A DNA stretch of 64,000 bases from Cylicocyclus nassatus (taxonomy: Eukaryota; Nematoda; Chromadorea; Rhabditida; Strongylidae), in assembly GCA_958299035.1 (NCBI GenBank), contig CATQJL010000305.1, positions 62,344,127-62,408,126 of the forward strand. The letters run 5' to 3'. This document shows positions 32,362 through 44,385 of the stretch, piece by piece. Made by a program: the position numbers and the translations under genes. Positions within the stretch are counted from its first letter, which is position 1. Each line of letters begins with the position of its first letter. The notes under the pieces were generated by a model. The model had not been told where the DNA came from. It searched no databases and worked only from the letters and a program-made list of their open reading frames with translations.

Positions 32362-33073
32362 TGGTGGGTTGAACCGAAAGTTCGTTCGCACGATTTTCAA
32401 AAATTCATAACTTCTGATTTTTTCAACCGATTTGACTGCTTTTATATTTATGTGAAAGAGCAGGTCATGCTCTTTATAATGACATCTTAGCTGCTTACGA
32501 AAGACCTTCTCTTGCAGAGATAAGAGCGGTAGAAGAAAATTAGTCAAAATTAGAATTTTCTTTGCAGGGTCATAAAAAATTTGAAACTTGGAACAAAAAT
32601 CGGAGCAGTCGGTATTGCAGGTTCTTTTACCAGCTCTTTCCAACAGTGCAAAATTTGCGCCGATTGAGCGTCTCTATAAAAAGTTACGATTTTCCTGAAA
32701 AATGCCAAAATAAATCAAATTCGTCCTTTTGTATTGCTTGCTCGAAATTCGTAAGTTTTCATGAGGACGCTCAATTGGCGCAAACTTTGCACTGTTACAG
32801 AGGGCTGGTGAAAGAACGTATGATACTGACTGCTCCGATTTTTGTTCCAAGTTTTCGATTTTTTATGACCCTAAACAGAAAATTCGAATTTTGACTAATT
32901 TCTTCTATCGGTCCTACCTATGCAACGGGTGATCATTAGTAAGCAGCTAAGACGTCTTTGTAAAAATCATGACTTACTCTTTCATACAAAAATAAAAGCA
33001 GTCAAATCGGTTGGAAAAATCAGAGGTTTTGAATTTTTGAAAATGGTGCGAACGAACTTTTGGTTCAACCTAA
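32362..33073. mobile_element. Mariner-type fold-back MITE inside a Helitron 5' end
   Basis: Right end GAACTTTTGGTTCAACCTAA mirrors the left GGGTTGAACCGAAAGTTCGT. The arms pair through TAAAAGCAGTCAAATCGGTT / AACCGATTTGACTGCTTTTA. TA lies at both junctions, inside the TATATATA of the Helitron terminus. Confidence 0.75.
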
Positions 33074-33489
33074 TATAAAGCTGAATATCTGTTTGTCTGT
33101 CTGTCTGTCTGTATGTCTGTATGTGTGTACGTATGCTCCGAATAGAAAATTCCATTTCTGAACCGATCCGGAACAAACTTGGCACACACACTTCGGGCCC
33201 CTGCGGGTGTCATAGGCTACTTTTCGTCATCGATCGATATCGATTTTTATCGATTTTTGGCAGAGTTCACCTACGGGACTGAGAGTTGGCACAGGGGGGT
33301 AATCGAGCATGCTGATTACGAACACAATATGAGTTCGGCGCTATTCGGCTATCCGGGCCCCAAAATTTTTGTCGTAGAGCTTGCTCAAATTTCGTGTATA
33401 AGGGTTATCTTACGTGCTGAAAACAGATATCACACTTTCTCCGCAGAACCTCTCCCCGCGTGGTCACTCTAGGGGCCGCATGCACTAAA

Positions 33490-34165
33490 ATCCTCGCGGG
33501 GACGGGATCGCAGCTTAAAAGAAAGCTTTATATTTCGAAACTCCAGATGCCTGGATTTCACGTTGTGTACCTATCCGTAAGTATTCCTACTACCTTTCAC
33601 TATGAGCATGTTGAACAGGAGCGAGAAGCTGTACAAACCGCATTTTCCAGCTTTTGTATGATCCCTGATGATCCCCGGCGCTTTTCTTTAAAGTCATTTT
33701 TTTTCCCCGAAGTTAACGAAAAACCTCCAAAGTTGTGCAGATTGTCTAACCCGACAGTGCTAAGCGTGTTGCTGATAAGAACAAATGATTTTTGAAGTCA
33801 TGAAATTATCGATGATCCATAGGTCGAAATTTGAGGTTTACCAAAAAATTCGACTTTTCAAAAACTCATTTGTTCTCATCAGCAACATGTTTAGCACTGT
33901 TGTGTTAGATGTTCAGTACAACTTTGGAAGGTTTTCGTTAACTTCGGAGAAAGAAAAATGACTTTGAAGAAAAGCGCCGGGGATCATCAGAGATCATACA
34001 AAAGCTGGAAAATGCGGTTTGTACAGCTTCTCGCTCCTTTTCAACATGTTCATAGTGAAGGGTAGTAGGAATACTTACGGAGAGGTACACAACGTGAAAT
34101 CCAGATATCTGGATCTTCAGAATACGAAACTTTCTTTTAAGCTGCAATCCCCTCCCCAGCAGGGA
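33490..34165. repeat. Long palindrome within the 32.4-35.4 kb element
   Basis: Arms of about 300 bp centred near 33830. Examples: TTCACGTTGTGTACCTATCC against GAGAGGTACACAACGTGAAA, and CTGATGATCCCCGGCGCTTT against GAAAAGCGCCGGGGATCATC. Confidence 0.85.
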
Positions 34166-34689
34166 GGTTAGTGCATGCGGCCCTGGGTGTACGGGAGGAA
34201 GTCAAAATCATGAATTCGGCTGGAGTTTGGTCCAGAGAACTTATTCGACATGCTGATTACGAATTTCGTACTCTCTCTGCATATTGGGACCTTTTCATAG
34301 AGTTATGGTGGTTACACGGTATGGGATCGAAAACATAGATTTGCTTCAAACTTCGTCTAGGGTGGTCATTTAGCGCGCTGAACATGAATATCACGCAAAT
34401 CGCAGGGTAGTGCATTTTCTTGGGTTACGATGGGTGTAGATGGGTCGAACCAGATTTGCTCAAAACCTTACCTGTAACGGTTCACAAGTATACTGCTTAT
34501 GAATATGATGCTTGCTCGCTGTCATAACGCATTAGTAAGTTATGGTCAGTTGCAGGATTTGAATGGACATTTTTTCGCTTTCGGGCCAATTTAGATCCCA
34601 GATATTCACGAAATGGGGGAACGGTCGTTTTGCATGGCGGTCTCCAGCGGGAGACGGTCTTTTCGCACGGGCGGTCTCCAGAGTCTCCC

Positions 34690-34980
34690 TGATTTTGACT
34701 TGTCTAACATGTAATGCACGCCGCAAATCTTTCTTTCCCCTATTTTGCTTAGGCAATAGTCGCCGCAGGGTGTGTCGCGCGCGGCGGTGGTCCTGTGTAG
34801 AAAGCATTACGGTCGTGCGAATCGTCCTACACCCGTCTCCAGCGCCATCCTGATAACCTGTCCCAACGTGTAACGCACTCGGTAAATCTCCCTCCCCCTG
34901 TTTTTGCTTAGGCAAAAGCCGCCGAAGGGTGTATCACACGCGGCAGTGGTCCTATAAGGAAAGCATTACAATCGTGAGAA
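34690..34980. repeat. Two-copy tandem repeat, unit about 160 bp
   Basis: Blocks at about 34698-34840 and 34858-34980 share TTTTGCTTAGGCAA, GCCGC-GGGTGT and GAAAGCATTAC in the same order with many substitutions. Confidence 0.65.
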
Positions 34981-36429
34981 ACTTTTGTACCCGAATTGCC
35001 ATTATCATGGGGATTAAGCATGATATTTTTGAAACAGCACTTTAGGTAATTCCCTGCCAAGGTTTCTGGCAGGTTCATGATTTTTACCCTCTGCCACGCG
35101 AAATAACTACCGTATTCGTCATCAGCGGCTTGAATGACCCCCATATACCGAGTTTGAGCAAGACACACCACAAAAACATTTTAGGGCTCGGATTGCCGAA
35201 TAACGCCATCAGTTTTTAGGATTATCCTTACTTTTATCGATTTTAATCGTTTTTTTGCAAGGTTTGAGCTACGGGGCTGGGGGTTGGTGAGAAAGGTAGG
35301 TGAGCATACTGATCACTCACACAGCGGGAATAAGGAATTGCATGTAGAAGTGGGCACAGGTAAAGATGTGCAGGGAACCTTTGTCGTTTTTGACAGGGCC
35401 GGGCGGAGCCGGGTAAGCCAGCTAGTGAAACAATATTAATGGACAAAGAGATCTAGGAAGAGGTGGTGCGTTATCATTCCACCTCTTCTGAAACCTAAGT
35501 GGCGGTATAGCGCGATCAATACCGAACAGGCAAAGTATGACAGTTCACCTCGTAGGAAGTTGACATATTTTTTGAAAAATAAGTCTTTAAAACCATGCTA
35601 TCACACTGCAATGCTTAGAGAAACTATGTGAATTATACTCTAGTACATGAACACTAAAAATGTAATAGCGTGCAACATCTATTGGAGTTCTACGGCAAGC
35701 TCAAATACTCATCATCGAGAAAAACTCGCAACTCGGAACAATTCGTAACGTAGCACTCTCCTTGGCTTTTTTAGCATATAATTCCCGAGGACGCTTCGAA
35801 TAAAGAAAAGAACATAAAACGCTTCGCCTTTTCTTAGATATTCAGGAGTCTAAGTATACCCATCTAAAGCCTAAAGTCTGACATTTCTGTTTGACGTGAC
35901 ATATTTGAAACCCTTGCAACAGAGATCTCCCATAGTCGAAAAGAATCATCACAGAAGTGAACGATTATGATATGAGAAAAAGAATAGTCATAGCAGATTC
36001 TGTTAATCGATTGAACATGGCGTTGAAGAAGCTAATTTGGGAACGCATGGTATAGAACGGTGCGAGTATATCTCCATGCTCCTTCGAAGTAAAAACTTGC
36101 TTGTGTGAAGAAACCAATGTTTTGTCGCGTTCCAAATACCCTTCGGAATGAATGCGATAGATGCAGTTTCTAACAGCAATTCACTCGATTAATTAGTCCC
36201 CAAATAGACAAGTTTACCGTGTTAATAGGTTAACAGGCACGTTCACGCTGTGCCCGCCACGAACACGCTGTTGGGCGCGCCAGGGGGTACTGTGGCAAGT
36301 GGTGCAACGACTGCAAAATCTGTTCTGGGTGTGGTACAGTCTGTAGTCTTGGAACTGATGGACGGTTTTATAGTCCAACGACGTTGCCTTTGTACCGATA
36401 AATAATACACCAGCCTAAAACTTGCTTCT

Positions 36430-37118
36430 CAAGAAGAAGGCGGACATGGTAAGAAAACTAAAAAAATCGTAAGGGCGTCCGTCAGATCCTAACAAAACAA
36501 AAACTGCGGAAAGGAAAATACATACAGAAACGGAATTTAAAAGGGGTGCTGGTTATGAAATGGAAAGACAAGAAGGACATTCATATGTAGTCAATAAACA
36601 CGACGCTGAGTGTCATCCAAACGGTAAGCTGTTTGTTGTTGATTACAATATGATAAAGGGATTTTTAAAATCAGTGACCAAATGGCTTCATATACTCTGT
36701 TGGTGAGGAAAAGGCAGCTAAGTGGTATATCCGCTTATTCTTTCATTTGCTAACGCAGACTGCTTTGGTCAACGGTTGGTTTTTGTAATGCGAAAAAGTC
36801 AAGAAAATCAGGATCAACTACTGCAATGAATTGATTGTCGACGAACTGCTGTACAAGAATCCAAACAACATTTGATCACTAGTTCAAGATCACGCAAGCA
36901 AAAGATGGTGTCTGATCCAAATGCAAAAGCTGAGGGACCGACGATTTTGTTCCGAATGCTACAAATCGATTTCCGCAACTTCTGAAAGGACTGCTAAGCA
37001 TCTAGCCACGAGTACGAAAACAAAATGCAGTGCTTGTAAAAATTTTTGCTATAGATTATTCTGGACTATCATTGTTGATTGTCGAGAACAAGCGATGTAT
37101 GTTGAATGGGAGCTTTGA
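36430..37118 (+). pseudogene. piggyBac-like transposase, C-terminal relic
   Basis: Three-frame reading recovers the family order: a KWKDKKDIHM-like motif, VDYN-KG, SDQMASYT, AAKWYIRLFFHLLTQTALVN, then a cysteine-rich end (RRFCSECYKS ... KCSACKNFC) like the C-terminal ring/PHD-type domain of piggyBac transposases. Stops and at least two frameshifts break it, so it is dead. It is the only recognised source related to the TTAA-type MITEs of the window. The N-terminal and central catalytic parts are not seen next to it. Confidence 0.65.
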
Positions 37119-40100
37119 AATTTGATAAATAGTTGTTTAACGGTAAATATGGTGTCCAAATTGATGTCTGGAAAAGAAATGAAAACAATTGAGCATGTTA
37201 CAATCAGAGAGCAAAAGGTCAGGCACAAATCTTTCGAAAACGACCCCCCCCCCCATGAAAGCCCTCAAACGACCCATCCTTCCTCCTTTTGACTTCGAAA
37301 CCTCAAAGTGCGGCATTCTGGAAGGCGCCATCCTTTTTTAGAGAGCTTTTAGATTTTTGAACTGTGCGCCCGATTTTCTGTTACTGCACTTGACAATCGC
37401 ATGTAATTTTGCGCTGATTTTGATCTGAATGGGCCTACTGAAAGGACCATAATCTTTCTAGGGGTAGGGAGTTTGGCTCTAAATTTCCAATGCAAAAAGA
37501 AGCTATGAGCTCAATACTCATACCAGGAAAGGAGCGATTTCTGGTTTGAAGGCAAGTTAAGGGGAGTCGGGCGCACTCCCTCTAAAGCTTTTGAGGGTTG
37601 CGCCTGACCCGATTAACTGTATCACGGAAGAAGCTTTTCCACCTTTGTTTTATATGGCTCGCTAGCATAAACTTCGAATATTTTTTATTAGGTATTTGAG
37701 CTTATCTCGACTTGTTTTAGCTTTGTAGTGATTGGTGGAGTTGAAATACTCGAGGTAGAAAACGCGGTAACTAGCATTTTTGCGGCACTTCTTAATCCAT
37801 TTTTTTGAAAGCGATATGAAGTGCAATTTCTACCATAGACTGACAAAGAGTAATATTCGTTTTTTTCATACATTTATTTATCCTCAGCCGTTATATACAA
37901 TTAATACCACGACGATTCCGTTCATGGTTTGAGTTGGGCGACTTCGACTTCGATCGTCTTCGATGACATATTCATACTTACTCGTGCCAACCAGCGCATT
38001 TTCGTGACGTTGCGATCTTGGTCTATGACTTCTCGACCAAGTAGACGCAGTGGACCAGCCACGGTTTCTTCCACCTTGTCTTCTTGATCCTATCTTTGGT
38101 GGATGGTATAGGTCAGAGCTAAGAGCTAGCCGACCGTTTGCGGGAAGGATGGGGAAGTGAATATTCGTTATATTCACTTATATTATATTTTATATCTTCA
38201 CTTCGTTATATACATTAATATTCGTTATGAATACAAAAAAGCTGGCTTCTTTCATTTTTGTGACCAAATTAATCATGTTTTGAAAATCATGCTTTTTAGA
38301 CGTTAGGAAACACCCACAAAATGTAATAGGAATGGTTTGTAGAGGCCATTTTATTACCAATGAGCTTTACAAACCACTGGTATGCTGTTTACGGAAATCA
38401 TACCCAATTTACATAAAAAGCTTCTTCAATAACTAGAGGAATTGTTTGGCTGAGACTTCTGTATTCGAGTAGATCAAAATGCTGTTCACGACAATCATTC
38501 CTCTGATGGAGTTGTGAGATTCACGTTTGAGCGCTTCTCTTCTTCACCTAACTCAATCGTAGTATTTCTCACTGTTTGAACAAATCCGTTTCTTGATTAA
38601 GACCTCCCCCCCCCCCCCGTTGATTTTACCCCCATTAGGACCCCCCCCCCCCCAGGTCGGGCGCCCTGACCCCACGCTCAACCCTTTTTACAATTGAGAT
38701 TCAGGGTGTCGCGCACCATCGCGCGGCGCCGTCCATAGGGACAGTCTACCTGCCACGCACCATTGCGCGGCGCTGTCGTCAACGTGTTAAATCATAGCAT
38801 GGAGTCATATATCAGCCCCTATCCCCTCCGCCAAACTCCCAAACTTTTCTTTTCCGTACTCTTTGACATAAGCCCTCGCCTCTATGAGCTGTTATGGAAG
38901 TGAAGGGTCTTTCAGCTATCATTTTCTCAAGTGCGGCCTTCGAGCCGACGTTGACCGAATAACTCAGGTGGAGCGTCGCGTCTCATCGCTGGAGGTTTTT
39001 TAGGGCACAGCGCTAGCATATGGTCATTTAGGCTCGCTTCATATTGATCCAAAGGTTCCGGAACAGCTTCAACACAGCGCTCGAATGGCGCCGGAACGTG
39101 CTACATGAGCTGCAGCCGACCGCATGCGTTGGCGGCGGGAATAGTCGTTCTTGACTTTTTGCAACGGTTCATTGTAAATTTTGCTCATTTCCGTTACACC
39201 TTGCACGTTCTTCTTGTGATGAAGTCAAATAGAACTCGAAGCAAGGTTCGATTTCCATCCTTGCCTTACCTAAAGGATTTGCTTTCCTCTGCGCATCCGT
39301 CTTTTTGTGAATTCTTGCTAGCCACCCTTTTGTATTTCAGGAACGCTGCGTCCTTGATATCATTAGCTGTCTTCAGAGAGGGAGGGAAACATTTACCACG
39401 ATAACGGAGATAGTTAAAGCGGTGTGAGTCGAGTAGATTTTCTGCTTAATATAGTGTGCTTGCAATGTAGGTGAGAGGTAAAATTTGCCATAAACAATTA
39501 GCCACGTTAGTTATGACGGCATTCTGTGCGAGCATTTGTCCGGCGTCATAGGCGTAGCTATTTGTACGCGCAAATTTTACCGCAGTATGTGTTACGAAAT
39601 TTGCATGTGCATGCTGCTAACATGAAAGTCCATTATGCAAAATCTCGAGCGGATACGTCAAGTAAATCTCCCAAAGACTGCGCATCAAACGGACTTGGTT
39701 TCTGAACCTCAAAATTGGGTCCGCAATCCCACATTTTGCAAAGTCATGATATGACAAGTGGATGCGCAAGCCGTGGACCTTAGCCCAAAAAAGTAATGTG
39801 TTATCTAACACCACAAAAGCGACGCCAAAAAGCATTTGACATAATTAGTACTTGTCCATGTTTTACCCGGGAATTAGGGAAGATGTTTGCACAGTGATGT
39901 AGCTCGGTGACTGTTGTTTCTATAGCGACTACCAAACCATGAAAGATCCAAGGACTGATATAAATTTGCGTGTTCCTGCGAAAAGTTTTACTTACGTTAA
40001 ATCACCGATCTCACAAAGAAGCTTCTGGAATGAGTAGATGCTTACAATTTTTTCGTGGTAGCCAGCACTGCGCGGTGAGTCTCAATGCCGTCATTATGCA

Positions 40101-40130
40101 GGAACGAGTAAGGCATATACATAGACACTA
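37119..40130. other. No gene confirmed
   Basis: Includes C-runs at 37238, 38606 and 38642, an AT-rich stretch at 38160-38230 with repeated ATTCGTTATA words, and a duplicated GCACCATCGCGCGGCG / GCACCATTGCGCGGCG pair at 38713-38775. Short frames were seen but none had splice or family support. Confidence 0.4.
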
Positions 40131-40131
40131 A

Positions 40132-40173
40132 CCAGTGCGAGCCTCTGCGAAGCAGAGGTGACGCACTGGTGGT
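40132..40173. repeat. Compound hairpin CCAGTGCG...CGCACTGG
   Basis: An inner stem CCTCTGC-GAA-GCAGAGG sits inside outer CCAGTGCG/CGCACTGG. On either strand it reads hairpin, about 10 nt, CTGG, T, as a Helitron 3' terminus would. Confidence 0.6.
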
Positions 40174-40818
40174 TTATACCAGTGCGTATGGTACCAGCGG
40201 TATGCCAGCTAGTTCTGAATGTGCCACTAAGGCCCGTATGCACGTAGATTCGCGCGGGGAGGGGAGGAGACTGAGAGGGTACGTTATATCTTGCTACTCT
40301 AAGTATCTTTATCATTCTTTTTTTTATCTATCTTATGAAGGCTCACATAATCTAATTTCTGAGGATAATGTATGACAGAACATTGCTATACAATGGATTT
40401 ATCCCTCTTTCATGTGATCCCCTAGGGGATCCCAGGGGATCACCTCACATTTTCAAAGTTGTTCGTCTTTCTATAAACTCGATCAAACTGTTGAAAAATT
40501 ACCGAGGATACATTATGGCACTGAACATGTTTATAGTGAAGTGAAATCTTAAGATATCAAAACTTCGACGATCCACTGCAAGGGGATTATACGAAACAGT
40601 GGAAATCTCAGCTTGTATAACTCTTCTGCCATCCATTATGCCCAAGTATCTGGGTATAAGAAGCTTCATGTAATAATTTCAGACGATAAAACTTCCATTC
40701 ACCACTAATCACACGAAGGCTTGTCACGTGGACTTGTATGTCGACACCAGTACCTCAAACTCAAACTCAGATAATTAAACTTAGGTAATCAATTACTGAT
40801 ATAAAAACGACTGTGCAG

Positions 40819-42212
40819 GATACGGCACCAATCATACAAAAACTATACCGGCTCATCCGGGATTTTGAAACTGTGTGCAGTAACACAAATCGCACCGAGG
40901 TGACTAGACGGATGACGTCTGCTATACATGCATACAGGCCTAAGGCAAGACATTACAGCGAACATTATGAAGAAGGTGACGTTGCATGTCCGAAAGGTGT
41001 CTCGTAAGTACATAATTTTTGTTATCATTCAGTTTGACCTTTGTTGGAGAGGATGTGAACAACTGCAACTTTATGTGCAAAATAATTTACTCCTACTCGC
41101 ACATCCGTTTCACTTCCGCTCTCTTTTTCATTGCTCGTTCTTGTACAAAATGATACAAAGTAAGAGTTCATCAGAGTTACCTCCAAAACTGCTCACGCTA
41201 TTGATGTCGTCTGCTGGTCCAGACTGTGAAACAACATCATTAGAAATTCTGAAGCGATGCCAAATGCTCACCTGTGCCGGTGATCTTGTTTCCGGGCTTC
41301 GCGAAACCTAAAGACTACTATGACCAAGTGTAGAGTGTAGTGCTTTCATTCTGTACCGCTGTAATTTCACATCTAGGACATTTTTTGTACCGCTCTGAAC
41401 ACACATCTAGGACTGCAGAAACCCATCTTTTGATCTTCCTGAATTGATGCCAAATCAAAGCGTGAGCACGTCATGGCGTAAGCGGGTAAAGGATTTTGTG
41501 TCGTCGATGGAGCATTCAGCTCCAATCGAATCCATTGGCACAGTGCGCGTCCCACCGTTGATTATCAGGTGCACCTATTAAGACCTGTCTATTTTTTCCT
41601 CTTTTTGTTCTGTCTCTTCAATCTACGATTTCGGGCCAACGTTTTATCCTAATCCCTTTTCAACAGACCGTAGGTAGGGCCATGTTCGTGCCCAGTATGC
41701 GGCAGTCGGAGCCTATCGGAGACATATCGCCCCTAACACGAGTTGTCATTCCGGCATCTCCGGGAGGGGGGGGGGTCACACAGAAAGCGAAGTACGTGCA
41801 AAACGCAAAGATGTAAAATTTCTCCGCATTTTAGTCATGTAAGCGGTCCCGACTTCCACTTCCCCTCCCCCTCTTCTGCCGCCAGAAACGTTAGCGGCGA
41901 GTTTTTGTGGAGTACAAAAAAGGTCTTCCGTCTTGTATCTATGGTTCATGATTGGTTGCGAAAAGCTCACCTCATGAATGCTGAGGCAGTGGTGACGTGT
42001 AAAGGATGAAACTTTTAGGACCATATGTATGCGAATCCCTCGGCGAGGGGAACATCACCGTAATGATCAAGAAGCCGCAACACGTTTACCCGCGGCCATT
42101 CTATGACGAGGTCGCACTTCTCCTCGCCGCAAGGATTTTCATGCATACGGGCTTTATGGGTTATAGAGTGCATCCTCTTATGGAGTTTCTACATGCACTA
42201 ATTTCCTTGTAA
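40819..42212 (+). CDS. Unrecognised gene, candidate exons
   Basis: Good coding-like segments: 40819-41005 (acceptor CTGTGCAG; IIQKLYRLIRDFETVCSNTN ... HYEEGDVACP; donor GTAAGT), about 41178-41311 (PPKLLTLLMSSAGPDCETTS ... SGLRET, stop), 41415-41568 (ELMPNQSVSTSWRKRVKDFV ... TVRVPPLII; GT follows), 41667-41793 (acceptor AACAG; RAMFVPSMRQSEPIGDISPL), 41885-42008 and 42006-42212 (HVYPRPFYDEVALLLAARIF). Phases between them could not all be reconciled, so this may be one gene with alternative ends, two genes, or a decaying copy. No family was recognised; the first exon is helical and charged. Upstream exons were not found. Confidence 0.4.
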
Positions 42213-43544
42213 AACTTTTTTTGATGAACAAGAAGCGCGACACCTTGAGCTTTCGGTTCAAACTTACGCATTTTTTTCAGATTTTTTTTTTCGAAGTTTG
42301 CGCTTTGACAATATTCGTTAAATGATTAGGGCTTGACAATTCTGTTGTTGAGCAACGCTTCGTGCTGTCCTGCTCTCCAGAGCTTGAAGAAATATGCATG
42401 CAGGGAAACGGTAAGATAAATTACTGAAGCGACATGTCTTACCTTAAAAACGTAACGAGGTAACGAGCAAAAGTAGCATTCAGCGACGAAAAAAGTTTGG
42501 AGAACATGTACAGCATAAACGAAAGGTTGATGATGCGGCGGTTCACCATAAACGGCCTGCCCCAGTTCAAATTTGAGGGTGTTTACTGCTATACAGAATG
42601 TCCCAGAAAATTGTGCCTTCTGTTTGATAATTGTTAATAACCCTCTCGTCAAGTAGTCTTTTGAAAAGCTTAAGGCCATTTTGTGGAGCTGGCTTCAACT
42701 TAGATTTACAGTATAGAACGAATCACCGGTCGCTATCCATTATTGTAAGACTACGGTAGAGACTTTCGGCATACTGCATCACTATGAAGAAAGTGCTATT
42801 CCGAATGATTTTTGAAAAATTTGAAAACTCGTGTAATAGGTTTTTCTTGGACGCCGAATCACTACTTAGCTTTGCACAAGATTGTGAAGCTTTCTAAGCG
42901 CTGTAACCACATTTTTTGGCAAAATCGAAAAAAACGGCTGCTACTGCTTATCTGGCATAACTTTCCAAAGAAGCACTATAATCAAGGCTCGGCACAGGTG
43001 GCTTGCAAGCAAGCTGGATATTGCTTTTGGGACGGAAAGCAAAGGTTTTTCGTTTTTGAGGCCGAAAAGACGCAAAATTGTGACATTTTTTTAGTTGTTG
43101 ATTTGTTTTTGAGGGTTATTACGTTTAGAGTTATGGTCAAGGAAGACTTCGTTAAAAACCACGAAAGTCAAGGGCGACTTCGTTTTTTTGCATTTTCCAA
43201 TAGCACATCGTGCCGAGGCCTGATTATAATGAGATTTTATCTCTAAAATCAAAACTCTAAATAGCCTAGTATTGGGATTTTCAGATCGTTTTAGTCCCTT
43301 TTTGAGTCAAAATAAAAGCCAAAATATATAACCAAAATATGACTCTCCACGACTCAAATTTCTCTTTAAAGTTCCTATAGTCCTAGTAATGGAGAAAGAA
43401 GGGTGACTTGCTCTACTGTAAACCTAAGTTAATTTCATCTCTACAAAATGGCGCCTGAAGCTTCTCGAAAGATTTCACTATAAGAGAGTTATCTATTAAC
43501 AACCAAACAGTAGGCACATTTTATTGGGACATAAGTCATACACT
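42213..43544. other. No gene confirmed
   Basis: AT-rich; short frames on both strands without splice support. Confidence 0.4.
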
Positions 43545-44385
43545 TCTCACTTCTAAATAGGTTGCAAAGTACCATTCGATAGAGCAAAGCAAGCCCTACA
43601 AGATGGCCATCTTGATTTAGCAACAGCTTTGATCCACCACGAGTTTCGAGCCAAAAACTAAAAGGATTCAACTGCCCGAAAAATTGAGAAAAATCGTAAC
43701 TCCGTTCACAAAAATACAAAAATTCTTACTTGCTCACTTGAACACTATCCACATAAAACATCTATATACGCTTTTGCCGTATTTTTCCCTCTGTTAGAAA
43801 CCAAGAAAAGGAAATTTTCGTGCATCTGCCAAAGTGATGCTGTGCCGTCCCCATATAGGTAGTTGTATACCACAAACCTGTAGAAGTACAGACGTAAATT
43901 CTCAGCCCTCTACAGCTTTAGTTCTCGAGAAATTTGAATTTTAGCTTGGACCACCTAACTAGGGAAAGCTATATTCGGTATTTCTCGAGAACTAAAGCTT
44001 GTAGAGAGCTGAAAATTTACGTCTGTACTTCTACAGGCTTGTGGTATCAACTACCTAAATGGGGACGGCACAGCATCACTTTGGCAGATGCACGAAAATT
44101 TCCGTTTTCTTGGTTTCTAACAGAGAAAAAAACGCGGCAAAGGCGTATATAGATGTTTTATGTGAATAATGTTTACGTGAGCAAGTTGGTATTTTTGTAG
44201 GTTTTTTATGAACTGAGTTACGATTTTTTTCTATTTCTCGGGCTGCTGAGTCTTTTAAGTTTTTGGCTCAAAGAGTGGATGAGAGCTGTTGCAAAAGCAA
44301 GATGGCCATCTTGTAGAGCTTGCTTTGCTCTATCGAATGGTACTTTGCAACCCATTTGGAAATGAGAAATGCATGAGTTATTGCG
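43545..44385. repeat. Fold-back element, arms about 390 bp
   Basis: Left TTGCAAAGTACCATTCGATA and AAGATGGCCATCTTG are mirrored at 44300-44355. The centre near 43950 pairs TTCTCGAGAA-containing arms. Inner arms share CATCACTTTGGCAGATGCAC and its complement. Confidence 0.8.

Larger units (their letters stand above)
32355..35425 (+). mobile_element. Non-autonomous Helitron, interrupted by other repeats
   Basis: 5' part TCTTATA at 32355, continued after a mariner-type insertion by TATAAAGCTGAATATCTG and a (GTCT)n run at 33074. The body words AACCGATCCGG-ACAAACTTGGCAC are shared with the 7.4 and 57.6 kb copies. 3' end GCCGGGTAAGCCAGCTAG next to T at 35425. The interior holds a palindrome (33490-34165), GCATGCTGATTACGAA-type units and a tandem repeat (34690-34980). 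Confidence 0.6.
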
